The position numbers and the translations under genes were made by a program. From contig CAVRXD010000008.1 in NCBI GenBank assembly GCA_963725065.1, positions 1 through 64,000 of the forward strand: a stretch of DNA of 64,000 nt, in the 5' to 3' direction. The DNA is from VAZQ01 sp963725065. Lineage in GTDB: Bacteria > Pseudomonadota > Alphaproteobacteria > Rhizobiales > Xanthobacteraceae. Below are positions 1-12,450 of this stretch, one piece after another (the first letter of the stretch is position 1; each line of letters opens with the position of its first letter). The notes under the pieces are model-generated. The model searched no databases. It was given only the letters and a program-made list of their open reading frames with translations, and was not told where the DNA came from.

Positions 1-54
1 CATTGTCGTGTTAGGGTGAGTCCCACGGAACCTTGCCCAAGCCGGGAGTAGATC

Positions 55-1032
55 ATGAGACGGCGCGATTTCATCACGCTGGTCGCAGGAGGCACGGTCG
101 CGTGGCCGCTCGTTGCACGCGCGCAACAGGCGGCGATGCCGGTCATCGGATTTCTGCATTCCGGTTCGCCCGAGCCGAACGCCAGGCGTCTGGCCGGGTT
201 CCGCAAGGGCTTGAGCGACGCCGGGCTGGTGGAGGGAAAGAACGTCGCGATCGAATTCCGCTGGGCCCAGGGCAAGGACGAGAGGCTGCCGGAATTGGCG
301 GCGGATTCGATCCGCCAGCGGGTCGCGGTGATCGCGACGCTGTCCAGCACCACGGCCGCGGTTGCTGCCAAGGCGGCGACCTCGGCCATTCCGATCTACT
401 TTCTGGTCGCGGACCCGCCGGTCGAGCTGGGCCTCGTCAGCAGCCTCAATCGTCCCGGCGGCAACGCCACCGGCATCACCACCCTGGCGGCGGAGCTGGC
501 GGCGAAGCGGCTCGGCCTGCTGCGGGAGCTGGCGCCGCAGGCCAAAACCATGGCGGTGCTGCTCAAGCCGAGCCATCCCAGCGCGAAGGCGGTGACCCAG
601 AGCCTGCAGGCAACGGCGCGCACCTTGGAAGTGCCGCTCGATGTCCTGGAGGCCAGCACCGATCGCGAGATCGAGGACGCCTACTCGACCCTGAAGCCAG
701 GGGCGGCTCTGCTGGTTGCCACCGATCCGTTCTTCTTTGTCCGTCGCGCCCAGCTCGTCGCGCTTTCGGCACGCCACGCTGTGCCCGCGATCTATGACAG
801 CCGCGAGTTCGCGGAAGCCGGCGGCCTGATGAGCTACGGACCAAACCACGTGAACCTGTGGGCACAGGCCGGGACCTACGTGGCGCGCATCCTCAAGGGC
901 GAGAAGCCGTCCGATCTGCCGGTCACCCAGGCGGCGTTGTTCGAAATGGTCATCAACCTCAAGGCCGCGAAGCCGCTCGGCCTCGCCGTGCCGCCGTCGA
1001 TGCTGGCACTGGCCGACGAAGTGATCGAGTGA
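55..1032 (+). CDS. Periplasmic substrate-binding protein, PF04392 (TrpX-like) family
   Basis: The 325-residue protein has the usual length and layout of PF04392 ABC-type binding proteins. It opens with a Tat-like signal (RRRDFITL, then a hydrophobic stretch ending ARAQQ near residue 25). The family start VIGFLHSGSPEP follows, and it ends in the family signature ADEVIE. The ATG follows a GGGAG ribosome site. Its role should be binding an unknown small ligand in the periplasm. No permease or ATPase gene is adjacent, so the transporter partner, if any, lies elsewhere. A second, frameshifted copy of the family starts 2 bases after its stop, suggesting a tandem duplication. The substrate cannot be read from sequence. 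Confidence 0.9.
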   Translation: MRRRDFITLVAGGTVAWPLVARAQQAAMPVIGFLHSGSPEPNARRLAGFRKGLSDAGLVEGKNVAIEFRWAQGKDERLPELAADSIRQRVAVIATLSSTTAAVAAKAATSAIPIYFLVADPPVELGLVSSLNRPGGNATGITTLAAELAAKRLGLLRELAPQAKTMAVLLKPSHPSAKAVTQSLQATARTLEVPLDVLEASTDREIEDAYSTLKPGAALLVATDPFFFVRRAQLVALSARHAVPAIYDSREFAEAGGLMSYGPNHVNLWAQAGTYVARILKGEKPSDLPVTQAALFEMVINLKAAKPLGLAVPPSMLALADEVIE

Positions 1033-1034
1033 CC

Positions 1035-2002
1035 ATGAAGCGACGCGACTTCGTCACGCTGCTGGCTACCGCCGCGGCGGTCGCCGTGCCGCAGCGCCTG
1101 CGCGCGCAACAGCCGAGGATCGCAACGATCGGCGTTCTCGTTACCGGCAACGCCAGTCCCAATGAATACTTGACCGGATTGCGTGAGGCGTTGCGCGACG
1201 TCGGCCTGATCGAAGGCCAGAATGTGCGGCTCGAGGTGCGAACGGCCGAGGGCAGAGCCGGGCTGCTTCCCGACAAGCCGCCGAGCTCGTGCGGCTGAAG
1301 GTCGACGTGATCGTCGCCTCGCTGACGCCGTCGGTCAAGGCAGCGAAAGAAGCAACGAGCGACATCCCGATCGTGATGGCGCCGGCCGGCGATCCGCTCG
1401 AGACCGGGCTGGTTGCGAGCCTGGCGAGACCGGGAGGCAACGTCACCGGGGTCTCGACTGCGGCGGCCGAGGTGGCGGGCAAGACGATCGAGCTCATTCA
1501 TGAGGTCTTCCCGTCTGCAAGGCGCGTGGCCGTACTCGCCAACGCGACCGATTCCTTTACCAAGCCGTATCTCGCGCAGGTCGAAGACGGCGGACGCCGC
1601 ACCGGCCTCGCCATCGAAGCCTTCGTGCAGCGGCCCGATGCGCCGCTGGAGCCGGCGTTCGAAGCCATGCGCGCGAAGGCGGCCGACGCCCTGATCGTGC
1701 AGGGGACCATGAGCCGCAAGGAGGTCGTCGAGCTCGCGATCAAGTACCGGCTTGCGTCGTTCGGAAGTCAACGCACATGGCCGATGGCCGGGGGGCTCAT
1801 GTCATATTCCGCAAGCTTTGCGGAGATGTATGCGCTGGCGGCGGGCTACGTCGACAAGATCCTCAAAGGTCGCACGCCCGCCGATCTGCCGGTCGCGCAG
1901 CCCACGAAATTCGACCTGGTCATCAACCTGAAAACCGCCAAGGCGCTCGGTGCTACGATTCCGGAGGCGTTCCTGGTGCGCGCCGACGAGGTGATTGAAT
2001 AA
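1035..2002 (+). pseudogene. PF04392 substrate-binding protein, broken by one-base deletion
   Basis: The ATG at 1035 starts a protein with an RRDF Tat-like signal and the family N-terminus (IGVLVTGNASPNEY). That frame stops at 1298. The rest of the family sequence, beginning with VDVIVASLTPSV and ending ADEVIE at 2002, lies in another frame. Restoring one G near 1276 (GACAAG-CCGCC) joins both parts into a normal protein of about 322 residues (DKAAELVRLKVDV). The break is therefore a single-base deletion, either real decay or an assembly error. It is in tandem with the intact copy upstream. Confidence 0.85.
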
Positions 2003-2136
2003 GGCCTCGTCCGCCGCGGACTACCGCGCGTCCCGTTTGGTTTGATGCAAAGACAGTTGCTGCGCACTCGGTGTGTTCCCTTTGGGAGCAGACCGCGTTT
2101 GCAGCTTGAGCTGACTCCATCTCGACGGGACGCGCT

Positions 2137-2501
2137 CTACCGCCTCAGGAGCTGCCGGATCTTCCCCAGCAGCCGCTCGAACTCGACCGGCTTGGTATCG
2201 AACTCGTCGCATCCGGCCTCGATGGCCTTTTCGCGCGCGCCGGCAAGCGCATGCGCCGACAGCGCGATCACGGGGATATCGCGGGTGCGCGGGTCGCTTT
2301 TCAGCCGCCGCGTCGCTTCCCAGCCGTCGACCACCGGCAGGTCGAGATCCATCAGGATCAGCTCCGGCTTGTGCTCGAGCGCGGCCGCGCAGCCCTTTTC
2401 GCCGTCCTCCGCGACCAGCACCTCGAATTCGTCCAGCAGCTCGAGCCGCATCTTGAGCATGTAGACGTTGTCGTCGTTGTCTTCGACGTAGAGCAGTCTT
2501 G

Positions 2502-2505
<4 letters not shown>
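2137..2505 (-). CDS. Single-domain response regulator (CheY-like)
   Basis: The 122-residue protein is one receiver domain with no output domain. The acidic pocket is VEDNDDN (E8, D9), the phospho-acceptor is D53 in LILMDLDLP, the switch residue is in IALSAHA, and the conserved lysine is in DTKPVEF. The GTG start overlaps the stop of the upstream kinase gene (GTGA), so the two are translationally coupled. It is the likely terminal phospho-acceptor of the hybrid kinase 2502-5736. Its closest look-alikes are the DivK/CheY-type stand-alone receivers. Target unknown. Confidence 0.9.
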
Positions 2506-5732
<3,227 letters not shown>

Positions 5733-5736
<4 letters not shown>

Positions 5737-6716
5737 TCGATCACCTCGTCGGCGAGCGCCAGCACTGTCGGAGGCACGGTGAGGCCGAGCGCCTGCGCGC
5801 TCTTCAGGTTCACGGACAGCTCGAATTTCGTCGGCTGCTGGACCGGCAGATCCGCCGGGCTGGCGCCTTTGAGGATGCGATCGATATACGAGGCCGAGCG
5901 GCGGAAGATGTCCATCGTGTCGGGACCATACGACATCAATCCGCCGTCGGTCACGAACTGTCGGTAAACGGAAATGGCGGGCAGCCTGTGCTGTTGCGAG
6001 AGCGCCGCGATCTCCTGGATATGGACGATGTTGAAGGGGTCGGGCCCGATGATGATGCTCCCGCCTCGACGGCGGTCCTGCTCGTCGACCGCCGTCCGCA
6101 GCTCTTCCATCGTGCCCGCGGCCATCGTTCCCAGCTCGAACGACGAGCGGGTGGCCGCGGGCGCGCGCATGAAGTTGTAATAGAACGGCGCCGTTTTCGG
6201 ATTGAAGACGAGGGCGGCTCTGTTGATTGACGGCGCCACCTGCTTGAGCAGCTCCATCCATTTTCCGATCAGCTCGGGATCGATGAACGTGAACCCCGTG
6301 ATGTTGCCGCCGGGCCGCGCCAGGCTGGCGACGAAGCCGAGGCCGACCGGATCGTTCACCAGCGCGCAGACGATAGGGATGGTCCTGGTCAACTTCTGCA
6401 ACGCGCCAATCACCGGCGTGCTGTTGGCGAGAATCACGTCCGGCTTTAGCGCGACCAGTTCCTCGGCGTATTGCTGGATCCTGCCGATCTCCCCGGCCCC
6501 CCAGCGATATTCGATCGTGACATTCTGTCCGTCGACCCACCCCAGCGCCTGCAGTCCCTCCCGGAAGGCGCCGACGCGCCTTTGGCTGTCCGGATCGTTC
6601 TCCGCCACCGTCATCAGCACACCGACACGCTGTCGCAGCTTCGCCTGCTGCGCGCGCGCGGCAACGGGCAAGCCGGCGGCAGCGCCGATCAGGGTCAGGA
6701 ACTCCCGTCGTCTCAT
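5733..6716 (-). CDS. PF04392 substrate-binding protein coupled to a hybrid kinase
   Basis: The 327-residue protein has a Tat-like signal (MRRREFLTLIG, cleavage near ARAQQ), the family start VGVLMTVAENDPD and the terminal ADEVIE. Its TGA stop overlaps the GTG of the hybrid kinase, which in turn overlaps the response regulator. The three form one tightly coupled operon of binding protein, kinase and receiver. In known systems a periplasmic binding protein can present ligand to a membrane kinase (LuxP/LuxQ, TorT/TorS). The arrangement suggests, but does not prove, that this protein is a sensor subunit and not a transporter part. Confidence 0.9.
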
Positions 6717-6870
6717 TCAGACACCTCGCCTAGCGCCGCTGAAGAGTTCTGCCGCCGCGCGCACCACGTCATTCGATCAGCCTCGCGTCGTTGCATGAGC
6801 GCCTTCATTCGATCCTATTTAGGGGGATACTCGCGACTTCACTGGAATTTCTCGTGCACGGCGAAGATGC

Positions 6871-8064
6871 TCACAGTGCGGCGGCGTCGAGCCACCGCAG
6901 CGCCAGCATGGTGATGTCGTCGGACGGCGGGGCCCTGCCGACAAAGCTTTTCAGAGCTTCAGTCACGCCGCCCACGAGTTCGCGGCTGCCGCGAGCTGCA
7001 TGCGTGCAAAGCACGGCCTCGAGCCGGTGCTCGCAGAACAGGTTGTCGTCCGGATCATGTGCCTCCGTCACGCCGTCACTATAGAGGTAAAGTGTTTCCC
7101 CGGGTGCCAGGACCAGGCTGCCGGTCTGGTACGTCGCTTGCGGCCGTATGCCGAGAGTGAGGCCATGAGCGTCCTCGATCGCCTGGGGCTTGCCGCCGTT
7201 GACGCGATACGGCGGGTTGTGGCCGGCATTGCAATAGAGGACCTCCCCCGTTCCCGGCGACAGCATGCCGAAGAACAGCGTCACGAACATCATATCGTTG
7301 TTGTTCTGGCACAGTTCGCGATTGACGCGTCCGATGATGTCCGCGGGCGAAGCAGCGGCTCCCTCCCGTTCGCGCATCAGTTCGGTGGCGATGCGGATGA
7401 GGCTTTTCGTACGCGCCATGAACAGCGCCGCAGGCATTCCTTTGCCGGATACGTCGCCGACAAAGAAACAGAGCGATCCGTCCCCGATGGTGAAGAAATC
7501 ATAGAGGTCGCCCCCGACTTCCCGCGCGGGATGGACGAGGCCCCATACGTCCACCGGACATTGCCGCACCGGCAGGGGAAACACCTGCGGCAGCATGCTC
7601 ATCTGCAGATCGCGGGCCGCCTCCAGCTCCTGCTCGAGGCGGAAGAGGTGGGCATTCACCTGGTCGTGCAGTCGCTTCCTTTCCAGGCAGGCGCCGAGGC
7701 GCGCCTTCAGCAGCACCTGATTGAAAGGCTTGAGCAGGTAGTCGACGGCACCGAGCTCGATGCAGCGTACGACGCTGGTCATTTCGTTGAGCGCGGAGAT
7801 CATGATGACGGGCAGGTCATGCAGACGCCGCTGATCCTTCAGCCAGCTCAGCACCTGATAGCCGTCGACCTTCGGCATCATCACGTCGAGCAGGACGACG
7901 TCGAAGCCTTCCTTATCCAGCCGCGCGATCGCCTCCGCTCCGTCCTCGGCGATCTGAATATCGGCGTAGCCCTCCAGCTCGAGATAGAGCGTGAGCGTGT
8001 AGCGGTTGTCGTCGTTGTCGTCGACGACGAGAATGCGCGCGCTGGGAGTCGTCGCGTCCGTCAT
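6871..8064 (-). CDS. Receiver-SpoIIE/PP2C phosphatase (RsbU-like response regulator)
   Basis: The 397-residue protein starts with a receiver domain (VVDDNDDN pocket, phospho-acceptor D60 in VVLLDVMMP, lysine in LLKPFN). A coiled-coil linker follows (about 125-160), then a SpoIIE-type PP2C domain with metal-binding motifs GGDLYDFF, GDVSGKGMPAALF and SDDITML. The ATG at 8064 has a GAGG site just upstream. A longer reading to 8211 adds a low-complexity arginine-rich stretch and was not chosen. Such proteins dephosphorylate an anti-anti-sigma or similar regulator when the receiver is phosphorylated. No kinase or anti-sigma partner is adjacent. The receiver operon at 2137-6716 lies just downstream on the same strand, separated by 154 bases. 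Confidence 0.9.
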   Translation of the reverse strand: MTDATTPSARILVVDDNDDNRYTLTLYLELEGYADIQIAEDGAEAIARLDKEGFDVVLLDVMMPKVDGYQVLSWLKDQRRLHDLPVIMISALNEMTSVVRCIELGAVDYLLKPFNQVLLKARLGACLERKRLHDQVNAHLFRLEQELEAARDLQMSMLPQVFPLPVRQCPVDVWGLVHPAREVGGDLYDFFTIGDGSLCFFVGDVSGKGMPAALFMARTKSLIRIATELMREREGAAASPADIIGRVNRELCQNNNDMMFVTLFFGMLSPGTGEVLYCNAGHNPPYRVNGGKPQAIEDAHGLTLGIRPQATYQTGSLVLAPGETLYLYSDGVTEAHDPDDNLFCEHRLEAVLCTHAARGSRELVGGVTEALKSFVGRAPPSDDITMLALRWLDAAAL

Positions 8065-8459
8065 ACCCGCCTCTGTGCCGGCTGGCGAAAGGTTCGCATG
8101 GCTTGCCGGGCATGCGATCCAACCGACCCAGCGGCGCCCGGAGTCGGATCGCCGGCCGCGGACTGCCGGCCAACGTCGCAATCGCCGATCCGCGCGTATT
8201 CGCATCGCCACCGCTGATTTCGTCGCGTCATGGTGTTCCAGGTCTTCCGCGGTCGCAGAAATCCGAAGTCTTCTGCATCGCCGTGAAACGGCCGAAACAT
8301 TCGCAGAAACCGGACAAAAATGGAACTCGGCGCCAAGCTTAAATTAGCCGGCGCGCGTCGCACGGCCGTGCCCGAGCTGTGGCTGCCAACAATGGACGCA
8401 TCGATCCCAGGAAGGGTCTTCAGCATCCAACGCCCTCGCGAAGCCCGGAGGTAGGGGAC
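8065..8459. other. Intergenic region, about 395 bases
   Basis: No gene is supported here. It must hold the promoter of the leftward phosphatase gene, but no clear -35/-10 pair was recognised. Readings on both strands are arginine-rich and without family features. Confidence 0.5.
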
Positions 8460-8643
8460 CATTGCTGCCCTGCTGACGGATTCTATGAATGGCGGGAGGA
8501 GGGAGGGGCAAGCACCCTATTATTTCAACCACAAGGACGGCGCGCCGCTTATGTTCACAGGCATATGGCAGGAAGCCGAGTACAAGGGCGACAAGCGCAT
8601 TGCGTTCGCGATCAGGGTCGCGCTGTGGCCTGACCCCGAATGA
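8460..8643 (+). pseudogene. Remnant of an SOS-associated peptidase (SRAP/YedK-like) gene
   Basis: Two adjacent frames give pieces of the SRAP family. PADGFYEWRE starts at 8469, and YYFNHKDGAPLMFTGIW follows from 8518 in another frame, stopping at 8643. These match the conserved core around the catalytic region of YedK/HMCES-like proteins. The normal protein is about 200-250 residues, and the N-terminal catalytic cysteine region and the C-terminus are absent. It is a decayed gene fragment next to another decayed fragment (8718-9241). Confidence 0.6.
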
Positions 8644-8717
8644 GTCGCGCGTGGCTGAGAACTTACTGCTTGATCTGAAGGAATTCGCAGTGCGGCCGAT
8701 GGACCGAGCCATGAACA

Positions 8718-9241
8718 ATGTCCAGGCAGAAGGACTTGGCCGCGATCGACCCATACGAGGCCAACCGCGGCCTATGCCAGGCACAGCAGGCTGGGAAGAT
8801 ACCGCGCATTGGCTGGATTGTGCTTGGTTCGCCCGCTGGAAGCGCTGCAGACGTCTTTTCATACTACGACAGTTTTCGCGCGGGCCTTAGTGAGCTCGGA
8901 TACGTCGAGGACAACAACATTATCTTGGTCGCCCGATCCGCGGAAGGCCTGCCGGAGCGGCTGCCACGTCTTGTTGATGAGCTGTTGCGCGAAAACGTTT
9001 CCGTGATCGTCTCGCCGGGGCCCGCAATCCGCGTCGTTCGCATGGGAAGGAGAATCTTACTGGATTGTCTTACCTGGCGGTCGAGCTGAATGGCAAACGG
9101 CTTGACCTAATGAAGACACTGCTTCCGACCGTGTCATGGATCACGCTTCTTACGAACCCGATCCATCCGGACGAACATTTAGAGGTAGCAGAATCTCAGC
9201 GGGTGGCGGGACCTCAAGACCCCAACCAAGTCATCCCATGA
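8718..9241 (+). pseudogene. Decayed PF04392 substrate-binding protein
   Basis: The first frame reads IGWIVLGSPAGSAADVF and continues through ELGYVEDNNIIL to about 9030, typical of the PF04392 N-terminal lobe but without a signal peptide. After a loss of some 60-70 codons and a frame change, GLSYLAVELNGKRLDLMK to HPDEHLEVAES follows up to a stop at 9241. The C-terminal lobe with the ADEVIE ending is missing. It is a remnant of another copy of the family expanded here. Confidence 0.75.
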
Positions 9242-9324
9242 CGAGCGAGTGACTGCGCAAGTTAAGCGCAAAATGCGCGAATTCAATGTGCTGCTAGAAT
9301 TCATGCACCGCAGCAAACTAACCG

Positions 9325-10314
9325 CTACTCGATGACCTCGTCTGCGCGTGCGAGTACCGAAGTCGGCACGTCGAGGCCAAGCGCCTTAGCCGTCTTGAGG
9401 TTGACCACAAGTTCGTACTTGGTCGGCGCCTGCACCGGCAGGTCGGCTGGCTTCTCGCCCTTGAGGATACGGTCAACGTAGCCGGCAGCGAGCCGATACT
9501 GGTCGCGGAAGTCAGGCCCGTAGGAGATCAGACCACCGTCGAGCGCTGTGAAGCGCGAGACGTAGACCGTGGGCAATTTGTGGCGGGCCGCTGTTGCAAC
9601 GATCACCGCCCGATGAACAGCCGCCAATGGCCCAGAGGTCACGATCATTGCGTCGTTGGAAGAGCGGACGAACGCGGCAACCGTCTGTTCGATATCGGCC
9701 CGGTTGAGGAAGTTGAGCGGCACAAGCTCGACCCGCAGGGACGGTGCGACTGCCTGCAAAGCGGCGAATTGGGCGATCGCCGCGGTCAGGCCTGGCTCCC
9801 GCAGGACCGCCACGCGCGTGACGCCAGGCGCGATCTCTTTGAGCAACTCAAGCCATTTTGCTGTTAATCCGAATTCGAATTGGACGAACCCGGTGGCGTT
9901 GCCACCTGGCTGGGCCAGGCTCTTAATGAACCCAGCGCCGACAGGATCGGGAACGATAGTGAACACGATCGGTATGGTACGGGTTACCTGCAACAAGGGG
10001 ATGAGCCCGGCGCTACCGGTGGTGAGGATGGCGTCGAGGCCCAGGCCCACCAACTCGGCCGCATATTGGCGGCTGCGCTCGGGGTCACCTTCTGTCCAGC
10101 GACGGGTTATGCGCAAGTTGCCCAACTCAATCCAACCCAATTCCTTCAGCCCCTGCACGAACGCATCGTCGCGGGCGCGCCCCTCCGGGTCGTTGTGGGT
10201 CAGATTGGTGAGCACGCCGACGCGCCGGATGCTCTCACCGGACTGCGCCCGCGCCGCGAGCGGCCATGCAGCCGCCGCGCCTCCTAGCAGGGTCATGAAC
10301 TCGCGCCGTTTCAT
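9325..10314 (-). CDS. Periplasmic substrate-binding protein, PF04392 family
   Basis: The 329-residue protein begins MKRREFMTLLGG, a Tat-like signal with cleavage near AARAQ. It continues with VGVLTNLTHNDPEG and ends ARADEVIE. The ATG at 10314 fits the family start; a longer reading from 10431 adds an unrelated cysteine-rich stretch. It is followed on the same strand by nothing recognisable and preceded at 10440 by a close paralogue, so the two are probably a tandem duplication. No transporter membrane component is near. Ligand unknown. Confidence 0.9.
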   Translation of the reverse strand: MKRREFMTLLGGAAAAWPLAARAQSGESIRRVGVLTNLTHNDPEGRARDDAFVQGLKELGWIELGNLRITRRWTEGDPERSRQYAAELVGLGLDAILTTGSAGLIPLLQVTRTIPIVFTIVPDPVGAGFIKSLAQPGGNATGFVQFEFGLTAKWLELLKEIAPGVTRVAVLREPGLTAAIAQFAALQAVAPSLRVELVPLNFLNRADIEQTVAAFVRSSNDAMIVTSGPLAAVHRAVIVATAARHKLPTVYVSRFTALDGGLISYGPDFRDQYRLAAGYVDRILKGEKPADLPVQAPTKYELVVNLKTAKALGLDVPTSVLARADEVIE

Positions 10315-10439
10315 GTGCTGCCTCAACCCCAGGATTAAGCCTACCACAGCGTGATAGAAAATAGCGCGTTGTGCATCACAGCTAGTTGGGCTGGGGCAGC
10401 AATGTGCCAATAAACATAAGCAGTGCAGCAAATCGAAGT

Positions 10440-11432
10440 CTATTCGATCACCTCGTCGGCGCGGGCGAGCAGCGTCGCCGGGACATCGAGGCCGAGCGCC
10501 GTGGCGGTCTTGATGTTGATGGCCAACTCGAACTTACTCGGGTTTTGCACGGGAAGATCGGCTGGCTTCCCACCATTGAGGATGCGATCGACATAGCCGG
10601 CAGCGCGACGATACAGGTCCAGATTATCAACTCCATAGGAGATCAGGCCGCCAGCCCGCGCAAAGAATTGGTACGGATAGATGGCCGGAAGCCGATGCTG
10701 CGCGGCGAGCGCGACAATGAGCTTGAGGTGAACAGCGGCGGTCGGATTCGCCAGCACGATCAGGCCGCCGTTCGGCTCGCGCGCCAACAACGCCATGTTG
10801 CGCTCGATCGCGGCGGGCTCTCGCACGTCGAGCGCGGTCAATTCGACACGCAGCAGGGAGGCCGCCCCTTGCACGGCCCCCAGCTGCCCGGCTGCTCCGG
10901 ACGTCGTCGGATCACGCAGCACGCCGACGCGCGAGACGCGCGGGGCGATCTCCTTGAGCAGGTCCAGCCACTTCGCGCCGAAAGCGTAGTCAAGGCTGAC
11001 GAAGCCGGTAATGTTGCCACCGGGCCGGGCCAGGTTCTCCACGAAGCCAACGCTGACCGGATCCACAACCTGGGCAAACACGATCGGAATGGTACGGGTC
11101 CGCTGCTGAAGCGCGGCCACCGCCGGTGAGCTGTTGGCAACGAGCACGTCGGGTGCAAGGCCGATGAGCTCCGCTGCATAGTCGTTCGCATTGGCGACGC
11201 TGCCGGCGGCGAAACGGACTTCCATCCGAATGTTACCGTCGTCGATCCAGCCCAAGTCTCGCATGCCGCTCTTGAAAGCACCGAGGCGGGCTTGCCCTTC
11301 CGCATCATCCGCGATCGCGATCAGCACGCCCACGAGCGGCACACGCTTGCTTTGCTGCGCCCGCGCCGCGAGCGGCCATACGGCCGCGCCGCCGAGGAGC
11401 GTGATGAACTCGCGCCTTCTCAAGTCGAGCAT
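10440..11432 (-). CDS. Periplasmic substrate-binding protein, PF04392 family
   Basis: The 330-residue protein begins MLDLRRREFITLLGG, a Tat-like signal ending AARAQQ. The family N-terminus VGVLIAIADDAEG and the C-terminus ARADEVIE are intact. It is a close paralogue of the gene at 9325-10314, sharing blocks such as the PIVF(A/T) region and RPGGNITGF. A 46-base remnant of the same 3' end lies upstream at 11721-11766, showing repeated duplication in this stretch. Ligand unknown. Confidence 0.9.
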   Translation of the reverse strand: MLDLRRREFITLLGGAAVWPLAARAQQSKRVPLVGVLIAIADDAEGQARLGAFKSGMRDLGWIDDGNIRMEVRFAAGSVANANDYAAELIGLAPDVLVANSSPAVAALQQRTRTIPIVFAQVVDPVSVGFVENLARPGGNITGFVSLDYAFGAKWLDLLKEIAPRVSRVGVLRDPTTSGAAGQLGAVQGAASLLRVELTALDVREPAAIERNMALLAREPNGGLIVLANPTAAVHLKLIVALAAQHRLPAIYPYQFFARAGGLISYGVDNLDLYRRAAGYVDRILNGGKPADLPVQNPSKFELAINIKTATALGLDVPATLLARADEVIE

Positions 11433-11651
11433 GCAGCCTCCTCCCCAGATGCCTGCGCCATCATAGACCGGCCAGCGGCTGCCACCGATTGGTCGGTTTG
11501 CCGCATTTCAGCCTGCCAGCGGCAGAGTCAGCCGGTCCTTGGCGCTGGCCCGAATTGTTGTGAAATTGAGGTGCGGTGCACTGGCCCGCTCGGGGCCGAG
11601 GGCTGGTCAGGGTCCATCAAAGGAATGCTCAGAAGGTTCAAATGACTTCCG

Positions 11652-11716
11652 GTCCGCCGCGCTAAGCGGACATGATTGTGTGGACTTGGCACGTCCGCTT
11701 TTTCCCAATGGGCGAC
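11652..11716 (-). repeat. Short intergenic repeat of the GTCCGC...GCGGAC type
   Basis: On the minus strand this stretch reads as MSPIGKKRTCQV followed by a stop. It resembles the short MSALGQKRT-like readings that recur between genes in Bradyrhizobium relatives. It holds GTCCGCT and AGCGGAC in opposite orientation. It is probably repeat DNA and not a gene. The link to the wider family is from memory, not from a search. Confidence 0.45.
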
Positions 11717-11720
11717 ATAT

Positions 11721-11766
11721 GCAGCGCAGCAAAAGCACTCCATTCGATCGCCTCGTCAGCGCAGCG
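11721..11766 (-). pseudogene. 3'-end remnant of a PF04392 gene
   Basis: This stretch matches the last codons and downstream flank of the gene at 10440. Both have GCAG(C/T)GCAGCAAA followed shortly by ATTCGATC(A/G)CCTCGTC. On the minus strand it reads ADEAIEW, the family ending ADEVIE with its stop changed to TGG. It is a duplication scar. The surrounding 11433-11951 holds no other gene I can recognise. Confidence 0.6.
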
Positions 11767-11951
11767 GTCCAGATTGGGTTCCGTGCGCCAATGCACCACA
11801 GTGGCGACACCTTGCACCTTTTGGGTGCCATTGCTGTAAGTCGATGGACCGCAAAAGCGGGGCGCCGGACTGCGTTCGATTGATCATCGAACTCCGCGCC
11901 GGCCGCCTCTGCGCGGCAAGCGCAATGTCTGCCCGCCGAAGCGGAATAGCG

Positions 11952-12170
11952 TCAGTGCATACCTGCAGCCGTTTCGTGCATCATCCTCAAAGCGTCGTCG
12001 AGGGTGAAGATGTTGGGCTTCTGAATCGGCGGGAAGTCCTCGAAGGTCTCGGCCCATTGGGCGGCACTCAAGTACATGAAGAACTTGCGCGGGTTCTCCT
12101 TCTCCTCACGTGTGAGGTAGGGCAGAAGGTTGTAGCCGTCGATGTGGTTCTTGTAGGTGCGGCCGATCGC
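11952..12170 (-). pseudogene. Arylsulfatase C-terminal fragment with internal deletion
   Basis: The minus strand reads TYKNHIDGYNLLPYLT, then EENPRKFF-like sequence, then AAQWAETFEDFPP and a tail ending MHETAAGMH. In bacterial arylsulfatases the HIDGYNLLPYLTG block and the FPP-rich tail are separated by roughly 80 residues, which are missing here. The catalytic N-terminal part (CxPxR) is absent. It is a leftover of a formylglycine-type sulfatase gene. Confidence 0.65.
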
Positions 12171-12450
12171 CACCCGCGCCGGTCGAAATCGTATGCGGCT
12201 GTCCAGCCGTCCGTCCAATTGCAACGGTGCGGGTGAAGTCGGTCCTGCTAGACTTTGTCAACGGGTGCGTGGCGCACGCGCTCGCTGACGGCGCGTTTCG
12301 CTAGATCGAACTATTAGTTCGGCCCAACACCGGTAGCCCGGAACTTCGTCGCTTTGCCAATTTCGCACACCCAGACCGACGATGAAGAAGAATGCCAGCT
12401 GCAGCAGGCGGATTTCTCCTAACAGAGGCGCTGCCTGTTGCTGCTCTCAA

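Noticed and set aside
7000..8217. A 405-codon plus-strand frame over the phosphatase gene
   Set aside because: Minus-strand REC and PP2C motifs are intact; the plus reading has none.
8344..8862. A 172-codon minus-strand frame over the SRAP and PF04392 remnants
   Set aside because: The recognisable homology is on the plus strand; the minus reading is Arg/Pro-rich without features.
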